Below are positions 1 to 5,803 of a stretch of DNA of 5,803 nucleotides, piece after piece. Location: positions 1 to 5,803 of the forward strand of contig CAZAMT010000271.1 of NCBI GenBank assembly GCA_964486145.1, written 5' to 3'. The stretch's first letter is position 1, and every line of letters begins with the position of its first letter. Under the pieces are notes generated by a model. It ran no database searches, was not told the DNA's origin, and saw only the letters and a list, made by a program, of their open reading frames with translations. Source of the stretch: CAZAMT01 sp964486145 (GTDB lineage Bacteria; Bacteroidota; Bacteroidia; Bacteroidales; JAAAOM01). Position numbers and translations under genes: made by a program.

Positions 1-575
1 TTTTCAGTTCATATTTTTTAATTTTGATAATCGGGGTTATAAGCTGTCAGCAACAGCCACAGGAAGCAACGGATGATCCTGTTCAGGAGGCGCTTGTGCT
101 TAATGAAGACATTGTTGATGTAAACAGGGCCATTTGTGTGCTTCACCCGACCGAAGGAAATGACGTTAGTGGAACTATAACCTTTGAACACACAGAGGAA
201 GGGGTAAAAGTAACGGCTCATGTAAAAGGCCTTAGCCCCGGCAAGCACGGATTTCATGTGCATGCCTACGGAGATTGCAGTGCAGCCGATGGAACATCTG
301 CCGGAGGTCATTTCAATCCCGAAGATAAACCTCATGGGGCACCAAGTGATATACAGCGGCATGTTGGTGATTTAGGTAACATTGAAGCCAATGAAGATGG
401 TGTTGCAACCCTCGAAATGATTGACCAGAAATTAACCCTTGTGGGAAAGCATTCCATTATAGGGAGGGGTATTATTGTGCACCAGGGAGAAGATGATTTG
501 GAATCGCAACCAACCGGAAATGCCGGCCCGAGAGTAGCTTGCGGAGTTATTGGTATTGACGAAGATAAAGATTAA
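1..575 (+). CDS. sodC: Cu/Zn superoxide dismutase, lipoprotein; 5' end outside the window
   Basis: Converts superoxide to peroxide and oxygen in the periplasm. The frame (first full codon at base 3) is open to the left edge. A TTG at 24 could serve as a start, but it would leave only seven uncharged residues before the lipobox Cys, so the true start lies upstream. The visible N-terminus is hydrophobic and ends in V-I-S-C, a lipobox, so the mature protein is probably lipid-anchored from that Cys, followed by a Gln- and acid-rich linker of about 27 residues. Counting from the TTG, all catalytic features are present: copper ligands His78, His80, His96 and His153; zinc ligands His96, His104, His113 and Asp116; the disulfide pair Cys85-Cys173; and the active-site Arg170. 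The enzyme should be active. Which membrane face it occupies is not evident: I see no clear Bacteroidota surface-export signal after the Cys. It converges on rpmH. Its promoter is outside the window. Confidence 0.95.
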   Translation, partial: FSSYFLILIIGVISCQQQPQEATDDPVQEALVLNEDIVDVNRAICVLHPTEGNDVSGTITFEHTEEGVKVTAHVKGLSPGKHGFHVHAYGDCSAADGTSAGGHFNPEDKPHGAPSDIQRHVGDLGNIEANEDGVATLEMIDQKLTLVGKHSIIGRGIIVHQGEDDLESQPTGNAGPRVACGVIGIDEDKD

Positions 576-592
576 TTACCAAAGAAAAATTA

Positions 593-600
593 TATCTTTG
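593..600 (+). promoter_or_regulatory. Candidate Bacteroidota -7 element after sodC
   Basis: TATCTTTG matches the Bacteroidota -7 consensus TAnnTTTG exactly and lies 17 bases after the sodC stop. No TTTG or TTG is seen at the -33 distance, so only half the promoter is supported. Transcription starting near 607 would meet the hairpin at 629-656 within about 50 bases. The only reading frame there (ATG at 617, 16 codons) lies mostly in the hairpin and is not credible as a gene. Confidence 0.3.
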
Positions 601-628
601 TTAAAATAAGCATTGTATGGCAAACCAA

Positions 629-656
629 AAAAGCCGCTTTTTGGGAAGCGGCTTTT
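629..656 (-). terminator. Intrinsic terminator of rpmH, probably bidirectional with sodC
   Basis: A perfect 11-bp inverted repeat (629-639 with 646-656, core GCCGCTT/AAGCGGC) encloses a 6-base loop. Read on the minus strand, the stem runs into six T's, a classic intrinsic terminator 22 bases after the rpmH stop. On the plus strand the stem ends in four T's before an A, so it can also stop sodC transcripts, probably less efficiently. This fits its position between convergent genes. Confidence 0.88.
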
Positions 657-678
657 ACTTATCATGAAAAATATCTTT

Positions 679-837
679 TTACAATTTGTGTCTTGACTCG
701 CTTGAAACAGACAATTTTTTACGCCCCTTTGCCCTTCTGGCATTTAACACTTTACGTCCACCAACACTTGACATTCTTTCTCTGAAACCATGTTTGTTCT
801 TACGTTTCCGATTGGATGGCTGAAATGTACGTTTCAT
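679..837 (-). CDS. rpmH: 50S ribosomal protein L34
   Basis: Small basic protein of the large ribosomal subunit, bound to 23S rRNA. The ATG is at 837-835 and the TAA at 681-679, giving 52 residues, a normal length for Bacteroidota L34. The protein begins MKRTFQPSNRKRKNKHGFR, the family signature, continues with RM at 21-22 and the conserved run ARRAKGRKKL at 33-42, and is rich in Arg and Lys throughout. It lies downstream of rsmG on the same strand but has its own strong promoter (879-909) and its own terminator (629-656), so it is probably a separate, highly expressed unit. The rnpA gene that follows rpmH in many bacteria is absent here; the next gene is the convergent sodC. The identity is essentially certain. 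Confidence 0.97.
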   Translation of the reverse strand: MKRTFQPSNRKRKNKHGFRERMSSVGGRKVLNARRAKGRKKLSVSSESRHKL

Positions 838-867
838 TTTATTCTTGTTTTATATTTTATTCCTGTT
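836..867 (-). repeat. Duplicated 14-mer in the rpmH leader
   Basis: Read on the minus strand, AACAGGAATAAAAT (867-854) is followed 18 bases later by AACAAGAATAAAAT (849-836), a 13 of 14 match. The second copy ends in the first two bases of the rpmH start codon. Together they fill most of the roughly 35-base untranslated leader. This may be an A-rich, Shine-Dalgarno-free translation enhancer or a binding site. That role is inference; the repeat itself is seen directly. Confidence 0.55.
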
Positions 868-878
868 TTAACGAGGTG

Positions 879-909
879 CAAAAGTAAAAACTTTTACATA
901 ACTATCAAA
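879..909 (-). promoter_or_regulatory. Bacteroidota-type promoter of rpmH
   Basis: On the minus strand, TTTG (909-906) is followed by exactly 19 bases and then TACTTTTG (886-879), matching the -33 and -7 elements used by the Bacteroidota primary sigma factor. Transcription should begin near 872, leaving a leader of about 35 bases before the rpmH ATG. The -33 box lies 20 bases after the rsmG stop, so it is clear of coding sequence. A strong separate promoter suits a ribosomal protein gene. Confidence 0.8.
880..897. promoter_or_regulatory. Overlapping inverted repeats in the rpmH promoter spacer
   Basis: AAAAGT-AAAA-ACTTTT (880-895) is a perfect inverted repeat with 6-base arms. A second one, GTAAAA-AC-TTTTAC (884-897), overlaps it. 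Both cover the upstream part of the -7 element and the adjacent spacer, where a bound protein would block polymerase. AT-rich DNA produces such palindromes by chance, so an operator role is only possible. Confidence 0.3.
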
Positions 910-929
910 CTGTAAAACGCATTTTATTT

Positions 930-1550
930 CTATATTTCCACATGAACAAGTTTTTTTGTTTCAAAAAACGAAGTATCAATCTTCTCTGACAGGTCAAACA
1001 CCCTTACCTTTTGTGGTAAAGCATCAAGTTCATCCTTAAAATCACCACCTTTTAAATAAAGCAGGCCATTATGCAATGTATTCGCTTGCTTTAATTTTAT
1101 TTTACCCTGTATCCAGTGTACTACCTTTGGCAATGATGTTACTGCCCTGCTAACTACAAAATCGTACATGTGATTTACCGACTCTGCCCGCGCATGAATA
1201 GTTTTCACATTGGTTAATTCGAGTTTTGTGCAAACTTCCTGCACTACTTTTATTTTTTTTCCAACAGAATCAATGAGATGAAATTGCGTTTCAGGAAATA
1301 AAATTGCAAGCGGGATTCCCGGAAAACCTCCACCAGTGCCTGCATCTAAAACCTCACTGCCATCACTAAATTCAATGAATTTACTTATTGTCAGGGAATG
1401 AAGCACATGACGTTCATAAAAATGAGGAAAATCTTTACGGGAAATCACATTGATTTTGTTGTTCCAGTAATTATAGATATCCTCAAGGCTGAGGATATAA
1501 TTTTTTTGTTTCTCAGAAAGATGTGGAAAATAATGAAAAACGATGTTCAT
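930..1550 (-). CDS. rsmG: 16S rRNA (guanine527-N7)-methyltransferase
   Basis: Transfers a methyl group from S-adenosylmethionine to N7 of G527 in 16S rRNA of the 30S subunit. It has 206 residues, the usual length. The Rossmann-type methyltransferase core begins with the glycine-rich SAM loop LDAGTGGGFPGIPLA (68-82), the family signature. Asp94 at the end of the next strand should contact the SAM ribose. RAE at 121-123, SRAV at 134-137 and LKGG at 166-169 are further RsmG landmarks, and the N-terminal helices carry WNNKINVISRKD (29-40) and ERHVLHSL (46-53). The ATG at 1550 gives the expected N-terminus and lies 11 bases after the sigma factor stop, so the two genes are probably cotranscribed. 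No terminator is evident after its stop, so readthrough into rpmH is possible. In many bacteria loss of RsmG gives low-level streptomycin resistance, which is family knowledge only. Confidence 0.95.
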   Translation of the reverse strand: MNIVFHYFPHLSEKQKNYILSLEDIYNYWNNKINVISRKDFPHFYERHVLHSLTISKFIEFSDGSEVLDAGTGGGFPGIPLAILFPETQFHLIDSVGKKIKVVQEVCTKLELTNVKTIHARAESVNHMYDFVVSRAVTSLPKVVHWIQGKIKLKQANTLHNGLLYLKGGDFKDELDALPQKVRVFDLSEKIDTSFFETKKLVHVEI

Positions 1551-1561
1551 TCAATGTCGGC

Positions 1562-2161
1562 TTACATTTTGCCACTGGAATTTTTAAGGATATTGAATAG
1601 AAGTTCCCGTGCCCTAAACAGTTGAGCTTTTACGGTACCAATGGGCAGATCAAGTTCCTGAGCGATCTCTTCATATGAATATTCACTGAAATAACGCAAT
1701 TCGATTAATCTTCTGTACCGGGGTTTTAGCTTTGAAACAACACTGCGCATTAAAACAACTTTTTGCTGCTTAATCATACTTTCCTCTGGATCCAATGTGT
1801 TAGCCTCAATGGTAATAGGCACTGTATCCTCTTGTTCCTGGCTTTGATCAAGTGAAACGAGGTTGGCCTTTTTCTTTCTGATAAAATCAATACAATTATT
1901 GGTTGCAATTTTAAAAAGCCACGTACTAAATGCGTAATTGGGTGTGTACTGCTTGATATTTTTAAAAGCCTTACCGAATGCTTCAATTGTTAAGTCCTCT
2001 GCATCACTCGGATTATTAACCATCTTCAGCAACATAAAGTAGATCGCATCTCTGTATCTTCCCATTAATTCGGCATATGCTTTCTGGTCGCCCTGAATTG
2101 CTTTTGTCACCAACGCGTAATCATGCTGCGCCTTGTCTGAGAGATTTGTCGCTACTTCCAT
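1562..2161 (-). CDS. RNA polymerase sigma factor, ECF (sigma-70 family) type
   Basis: Binds core RNA polymerase and directs it to a specific promoter set. It has 199 residues and the two-domain ECF plan. Sigma region 2 spans about 31-96, with the core-binding AEDLTIEAFGKAFKNI (54-69) and the -10-recognising stretch STWLFKIATNNCIDFIRKKK (79-98). An acidic linker of about 40 residues (about 100-139) follows. Sigma region 4 covers about 140-190, with a helix-turn-helix at 161-185 (YSYEEIAQELDLPIGTVKAQ, then LFRAR). Region 3 is absent, as in ECF factors. The ATG overlaps the last 10 bases of the glycosyltransferase gene, so translation may be coupled. No anti-sigma factor gene lies on either side, so its control is not visible; it could act constitutively, through the linker, or with a distant partner. 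Its regulon cannot be read from the sequence. Confidence 0.92.
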   Translation of the reverse strand: MEVATNLSDKAQHDYALVTKAIQGDQKAYAELMGRYRDAIYFMLLKMVNNPSDAEDLTIEAFGKAFKNIKQYTPNYAFSTWLFKIATNNCIDFIRKKKANLVSLDQSQEQEDTVPITIEANTLDPEESMIKQQKVVLMRSVVSKLKPRYRRLIELRYFSEYSYEEIAQELDLPIGTVKAQLFRARELLFNILKNSSGKM

Positions 2162-3291
2162 GAATTATTCTTCTTTTCCGTTTTCCCGTTTGTTAATATT
2201 AAAAATCCATTAAATAGAGGTACCAAGATATCAAATATCAATGAAGTTAGCAATAATTTTTTTTCTTTTAGTTTATTCATCGCAGATTTATACACAATCA
2301 AGAAGAGCAATTCCCGCAATGCAAATACCGGTAATGTTATTATTATGAGATGATTAATACATAACAACCATACGCCGGTAACATAAAATAAAATTCTTGA
2401 AAAAGATTCCAGTCCCAATAAAAATTTATTTTTTGTTTTATAATATGTTGAAGTGGTCAGATGTCTTCGTTTCTGTTTCACAAATTGTTTGAGGGTTTTT
2501 TCAGCAAGTGAACGGGTGTGCGACAATGTCCGAAACTCAATATCTGTATTTTGCCTGGTTGCCACATCATTTACAAACAAATCATCATCACCGGACAGGA
2601 CATGATGGTGATTTGAAAAACCCTTGTTCTCAAAAAAAAGTGCTTTCCGATAGGCCATGTTTCTCCCAACAGCCATGTAGGGGAATCCACCAAGGGCAAA
2701 ACTCATGTATTGCAGAGCGATGTACACTGTTTCAAAACGAATGTAATTGTTCAGTAATCCTTTTTCATGAAAATACCCCCCATAGCCAAGAACAATGGAA
2801 TTTTTATCTGTAAAATGGTCCTTCATTGTCTGGATCCATTGATTTGATTCTGGTTTACAGTCAGCATCCGTAAACAGCAGCCATTCATATTTAGCCGCCT
2901 TAATCCCAACTGTAACAGCAAGTTTCTTTGCATGGGAGAAATTTCGATCTTCCGGAATGTTGGTAGTCCGCAAATGGCTGTATTTTTGGCGAAAATCATG
3001 AATCAGGATTTCTGTCCCATCACTGGAACCATCATTAACCACAATAACCTCAAACTCTGCATAATCCTGCTCCAGCACCGATGATAAATTTTTGTTGAGA
3101 TTATCTGCTTCATTTTTTGCGCAAATGATCACAGATACCGGTACTTTCTGATCGTTGGCTGGTGCAGGCTTATGGAAAACAAACCGAAAATAAAAAAACA
3201 AAAAATAAAATAACTGAACCAATGTTGCCAGGCATAGCAACACCAGCAAGACGTTTTTGTAATTCGATAAAAATGAAAATACTATTTCCAA
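2152..3291 (-). CDS. Membrane-anchored family 2 glycosyltransferase
   Basis: Probably adds a sugar from a nucleotide-sugar donor to an envelope glycan or lipid acceptor on the cytoplasmic face of the inner membrane. It has 379 residues. One N-terminal membrane segment (about 12-36) is followed by a GT-A catalytic domain: PVSVIICAKNEADN (51-64), VNDGSSDGT (85-93, Asp87), the metal-binding DAD at 142-144, GDDD at 234-237, and QKRRH (273-277), which matches the QxxRW motif with His in place of Trp. Three hydrophobic segments follow (about 298-318, 319-335 and 346-366) before a short Lys-rich tail. The start is TTG at 3291: a stop codon lies five codons upstream, no ATG occurs before codon 156, and the TTG start keeps the N-terminal anchor. 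It overlaps the sigma factor gene by 10 bases. The sugar and acceptor cannot be told from the sequence; the motifs make the family assignment secure. Confidence 0.9.
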   Translation of the reverse strand: MEIVFSFLSNYKNVLLVLLCLATLVQLFYFLFFYFRFVFHKPAPANDQKVPVSVIICAKNEADNLNKNLSSVLEQDYAEFEVIVVNDGSSDGTEILIHDFRQKYSHLRTTNIPEDRNFSHAKKLAVTVGIKAAKYEWLLFTDADCKPESNQWIQTMKDHFTDKNSIVLGYGGYFHEKGLLNNYIRFETVYIALQYMSFALGGFPYMAVGRNMAYRKALFFENKGFSNHHHVLSGDDDLFVNDVATRQNTDIEFRTLSHTRSLAEKTLKQFVKQKRRHLTTSTYYKTKNKFLLGLESFSRILFYVTGVWLLCINHLIIITLPVFALRELLFLIVYKSAMNKLKEKKLLLTSLIFDILVPLFNGFLILTNGKTEKKNNSWK

Positions 3292-3314
3292 AGTGAATTT
3301 TGTTTATTCGTTGA

Positions 3315-3345
3315 CAATGATATTAAAGATTTTATTATCACGCAA
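3315..3345 (-). promoter_or_regulatory. Weak candidate promoter for the glycosyltransferase-sigma-rsmG run
   Basis: On the minus strand, TTG (3345-3343) precedes TATCATTG (3322-3315) by 20 bases, one mismatch from TAnnTTTG. Initiation near 3308 would give a leader of about 17 bases. TACCTTG at 3349-3343 is a rival -7 box lacking one T, and it has no TTTG at the right distance. Some promoter must lie in this 147-bp divergent gap, but neither match is strong. Confidence 0.25.
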
Positions 3346-3365
3346 GGTATTTATTTATGAACAAA

Positions 3366-3394
3366 TTTAATTCGCCATAATTATTTTATCTTTG
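3366..3394 (+). promoter_or_regulatory. Bacteroidota-type promoter of tgt-lptG
   Basis: TATCTTTG at 3387-3394 is an exact -7 match. The -33 box is poor: the best is TTTA at 3366-3369, 17 bases away. The expected start near 3400 leaves a leader of about 39 bases before the tgt GTG. The position in the divergent gap, pointing at tgt, supports it. Confidence 0.55.
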
Positions 3395-3438
3395 ATTTTG
3401 CTAAAGAATACCAATGATAATTCAAAACAAAACATTTT

Positions 3439-4569
3439 GTGAAATTTGAAATTGTTGCGGAAGATAAAAATACGGGGGCCCGAGCGGGCATTATTCATAC
3501 AGATCATGGGATCATTGAAACTCCAATGTTTATGCCCGTAGGAACCGTTGGATCTGTTAAGGGAGTATTTCACAGAGACCTTGTAGCGGATGTTCAATCA
3601 CAAATAATATTGGGAAATACCTATCACCTGTATTTACGGCCAGGCATGGAAATAATTAAATCGGCCGGTGGTTTGCATGCATTTAGCAGTTGGGATAAGC
3701 CCATCCTTACTGATAGCGGTGGTTACCAGGTATTTTCGCTTGCTGAAAACAGAAAACTCACAGAAGAAGGAGCCTTGTTTAAATCTCACATCGATGGTTC
3801 AAAACACCAGTTTACCCCTGAAAATGTTGTGGAAATTCAACGTGACCTGGGCTCGGATATAATGATGGCACTGGATGAATGTCCACCGTATCCTTGCGAA
3901 TACAAATATGCAAAAAACTCAATGTATTTAACCCATCGCTGGTTAGACAGGGGGATCAGGCATTTTAAAAACACTACTCCCCTGTATAAGCACAGGCAAG
4001 CTTATTTTCCGATTGTACAGGGAAGCGTTTTTAAAGATTTGCGCAAACAATCAGCAGAATATATTGCATCATCCGAAATGGAAGGCAATGCCATTGGCGG
4101 TTTATCCGTTGGAGAACCAGAAGATGACATGTATGAAATGTTGGAGATCGTTAATGGTATTTTACAAAAACATAAACCCCGTTACCTGATGGGCGTGGGA
4201 ACCCCTGCAAATATTGTTGAATCCATTGCACTGGGTACGGACATGTTCGATTGTGTTATGCCTACAAGAAACGGAAGAAACGGCATGCTTTTCACATCTG
4301 AGGGTATTATCAATATCCGTAACCAAAAATGGAAAAATGATTTTTCACCAATCGATAGCAATGGCACTTCATTTGTTGACAATTTTTATTCAAAAGCCTA
4401 TGTCAGGCATTTATTCATCGCTGGTGAAATGCTTGGAGCTCAAATAGCGTCGTTGCATAACCTGGGGTTTTATTTATGGCTCGTTCGCGAAGCACGCAGC
4501 CAAATAATGAATGGAAATTACCGTTCCTGGAAAGATAATATAACAGAAAAACTAAAAATAAGATTATAG
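3439..4569 (+). CDS. tgt: tRNA-guanine(34) transglycosylase (queuosine pathway)
   Basis: Exchanges guanine at wobble position 34 of tRNAs for Asp, Asn, His and Tyr with preQ1, a step in queuosine synthesis. It has 376 residues, close to E. coli Tgt. The TIM-barrel landmarks are present: TDSGGYQVFS (91-100, Asp92), DECPPYP (146-152, Asp146), VQGS (193-196), GGLSVGE (220-226), and MFDCVMPTRNGRNG (269-282) with nucleophile Asp271. The start is GTG at 3439: the preceding in-frame stop is six codons upstream, no ATG intervenes, and MKFE is a typical start for this family. Aligned with the Zymomonas enzyme, the zinc ligands C-x-C-x-x-C are replaced by Gly309, Ser311 and Asp314; only the fourth ligand, His340, remains. 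The surrounding fold (SKAYVRHL, LHNLGFYLWLV) is intact, so I expect an active, zinc-free enzyme rather than a decayed one. It is followed 7 bases later by the Lpt permease gene. Confidence 0.96.
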   Translation: MKFEIVAEDKNTGARAGIIHTDHGIIETPMFMPVGTVGSVKGVFHRDLVADVQSQIILGNTYHLYLRPGMEIIKSAGGLHAFSSWDKPILTDSGGYQVFSLAENRKLTEEGALFKSHIDGSKHQFTPENVVEIQRDLGSDIMMALDECPPYPCEYKYAKNSMYLTHRWLDRGIRHFKNTTPLYKHRQAYFPIVQGSVFKDLRKQSAEYIASSEMEGNAIGGLSVGEPEDDMYEMLEIVNGILQKHKPRYLMGVGTPANIVESIALGTDMFDCVMPTRNGRNGMLFTSEGIINIRNQKWKNDFSPIDSNGTSFVDNFYSKAYVRHLFIAGEMLGAQIASLHNLGFYLWLVREARSQIMNGNYRSWKDNITEKLKIRL

Positions 4570-4576
4570 ATTACCT

Positions 4577-5701
4577 ATGTCTAAATTCTGGTCGAAATTA
4601 AATATCAACAGGTTGCTTGGACTTAAAATTATTGATATATACATCATTAAGAAGTTTCTGGGGACTTTCTTTTTCTCCATTCTACTGATAATCTCAATTG
4701 CTGTGGTTTTCGATTTATCAGAGAAACTGGATGATTTTATGGAAAATAATGCACCCACCCACGCCATTGTTTACGATTACTACCTGAATTTTATACCCTA
4801 TTTTGCTAACCTGTTCAGTTACCTTTTCACATTTATTGCCGTTATTTACTTCACATCAAAAATGGCTTACAATACCGAAGTTATAGCAATTTTAAGCAAT
4901 GGAGTAAGTTTTAAAAGAATGATGCTTCCATACTTTATTTCGGCATCATTCATTGCCATTTTTTCGTTTGTACTTACCAATTTTGTTATTCCTCATGCCA
5001 ATGCAGAGCGCTTTGCATTTGAGGAACAATACTATCATGATCGGGCTGTTAGATTTGATGAACGCAACATACATAAACAAATTGAACCAGGCGTTTATAT
5101 TTACATGGATAATTATAGCAATCAATCCAATATTGGCTATAAATTTTCCATTGAAAACTTTGAAAAAGGCAAACTCAAATCAAAACTTCTTGCCGAATAT
5201 ATTCGCTGGGACAGTACAATCAATAAATGGCGTATCCATAATTATTATATCCGTGATATCAATGGATTGAAAGAAAACGTTACTGAAGGCCGACGAATTG
5301 ACACCACACTCAACATGCATCCCAATGATTTCAAACGCAGGGAAAATGTTGTTGAAGCTATGAACCTCGGTGAGTTGAATACCTATATTTCGGAACTTAA
5401 ATTACAAGGTTCTACAAGCATCGAACATGCCCAGATTGAAAAGGGAAAGCGATTTGCTTATCCTTTTTCCTGCTTTATCCTTACATTATTGGGTGTAAGT
5501 GTTTCGTCGCGCAAAGTAAGAGGCGGTATGGGCGGACATCTGGGAATAGGTGTTGGTTTAAGTTTCTCATATATTCTGTTTTTACAGTTTTCTTCTCAGT
5601 TTGCCATTGGAGGTCTTATGAGTCCTTACCTGGCAGTCTGGATTCCCAACATTTTATTCCTCATCATCGGATTGGTCCTTTATCGGCTTGCACCAAAATA
5701 G
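4577..5701 (+). CDS. LptF/LptG-family permease of lipopolysaccharide export
   Basis: Inner-membrane subunit of the LptB2FG ABC transporter, which extracts lipopolysaccharide and passes it to the periplasmic bridge. It has 374 residues, the usual size. The plan is that of the family: three N-terminal membrane segments (about 27-47, 72-95 and 116-136), a periplasmic beta-jellyroll domain (about 140-285), and three C-terminal segments (about 293-311, 320-342 and 348-368). ILSNGVSFKRMMLP (105-118) matches the cytoplasmic coupling region that contacts the LptB ATPase, and SSRKVRGGMGGHLGIGVGLS (310-329) matches the family's conserved stretch before segment five. The ATG at 4577 follows the tgt stop by 7 bases, so the two are probably cotranscribed. 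The sequence does not show whether it is LptF or LptG, and no LptB or partner permease gene lies in the window. Confidence 0.93.
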   Translation: MSKFWSKLNINRLLGLKIIDIYIIKKFLGTFFFSILLIISIAVVFDLSEKLDDFMENNAPTHAIVYDYYLNFIPYFANLFSYLFTFIAVIYFTSKMAYNTEVIAILSNGVSFKRMMLPYFISASFIAIFSFVLTNFVIPHANAERFAFEEQYYHDRAVRFDERNIHKQIEPGVYIYMDNYSNQSNIGYKFSIENFEKGKLKSKLLAEYIRWDSTINKWRIHNYYIRDINGLKENVTEGRRIDTTLNMHPNDFKRRENVVEAMNLGELNTYISELKLQGSTSIEHAQIEKGKRFAYPFSCFILTLLGVSVSSRKVRGGMGGHLGIGVGLSFSYILFLQFSSQFAIGGLMSPYLAVWIPNILFLIIGLVLYRLAPK

Positions 5702-5713
5702 GTATTACCCAAA

Positions 5714-5758
5714 TTGAGCGATTATTCCCTTCGGTCATGAGCTAAAGGTTCCGCTCAA
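5714..5758. repeat. Interrupted inverted repeat after the Lpt permease gene
   Basis: TTGAGCG (5714-5720) and CGCTCAA (5752-5758) form 7-base arms. Within them, CCTT (5728-5731) can pair with AAGG (5746-5749), giving a two-part hairpin. No T run follows, so it is a poor intrinsic terminator. It may be an intergenic repeat element or a transcript-stabilising 3' structure. Confidence 0.4.
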
Positions 5759-5778
5759 CGATTAAGTAAATGTAAGCC

Positions 5779-5802
5779 TTTCACCTCACTTATTCGGTGA
5801 AA
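5779..5802. repeat. Inverted repeat at the right edge
   Basis: TTTCACC (5779-5785) pairs with GGTGAAA (5796-5802) around a 10-base loop. The window ends one base later, so a following T tract, which would make it the terminator of tgt-lptG, cannot be checked. Confidence 0.4.
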
Positions 5803-5803
5803 C

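Noticed and set aside
617..667. 16-codon ORF after the -7 box at 593-600
   Set aside because: Most of it is the terminator hairpin, and the peptide has no recognisable features.
679..1550. rpmH-rsmG proximity as a sign of the replication origin
   Set aside because: No cluster of DnaA boxes and no dnaA, rnpA, yidC, mnmG or parAB genes are in the window, so the pairing alone does not support an origin.
2508..2813. 101-codon + strand ORF
   Set aside because: It lies wholly inside the glycosyltransferase gene on the other strand, whose motifs are clear; its own protein looks like random Cys/His-rich translation.
4953..5270. 105-codon + strand ORF
   Set aside because: A shifted-frame shadow inside the Lpt permease gene.
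1..5803. Mobile element, CRISPR array, defence or toxin system
   Set aside because: No transposase, integrase, long terminal repeats, regularly spaced repeats or unexplained gene was found; all seven genes belong to known families and base composition looks even throughout.

Overview
The window looks like a stretch of ordinary chromosome from a member of the Bacteroidota, probably close to the Cytophagales. That group placement is my inference. The evidence is AT-rich intergenic DNA, promoters of the Bacteroidota type (TTTG about 19 bases before TAnnTTTG), no Shine-Dalgarno sequences before most genes, an L34 protein that reads like Bacteroidota L34, and a Tgt without the zinc cysteines.

Layout from left to right. 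A Cu/Zn superoxide dismutase lipoprotein (+ strand) enters from the left edge with its start outside the window. Next comes a short, strong hairpin terminator that serves the gene converging on it. That gene is rpmH (ribosomal protein L34, - strand, 52 codons), with a near-consensus promoter and a repeat-rich leader. Upstream of rpmH on the same strand is a compact three-gene run, read right to left: a membrane-anchored family 2 glycosyltransferase, an ECF-type sigma factor overlapping it by 10 bases, and rsmG (16S rRNA m7G527 methyltransferase) 11 bases further on. A 147-bp divergent promoter region separates this run from a + strand pair, tgt (queuosine tRNA-guanine transglycosylase) and an LptF/LptG-family lipopolysaccharide-export permease, 7 bases apart. 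The last 102 bases hold only inverted repeats.

The genes serve translation (L34, rRNA and tRNA modification), envelope building (glycosyltransferase, Lpt permease), regulation (sigma factor) and oxidative defence (SOD). I see no mobile element, CRISPR array, toxin or defence locus, tRNA or rRNA gene, and no convincing unknown system. The points most worth a second look are small: the Tgt zinc-site substitutions, palindromes and a duplicated 14-mer in the rpmH control region, a possible tiny RNA between sod and rpmH, a sigma factor with no anti-sigma partner beside it, and the palindromic right edge.
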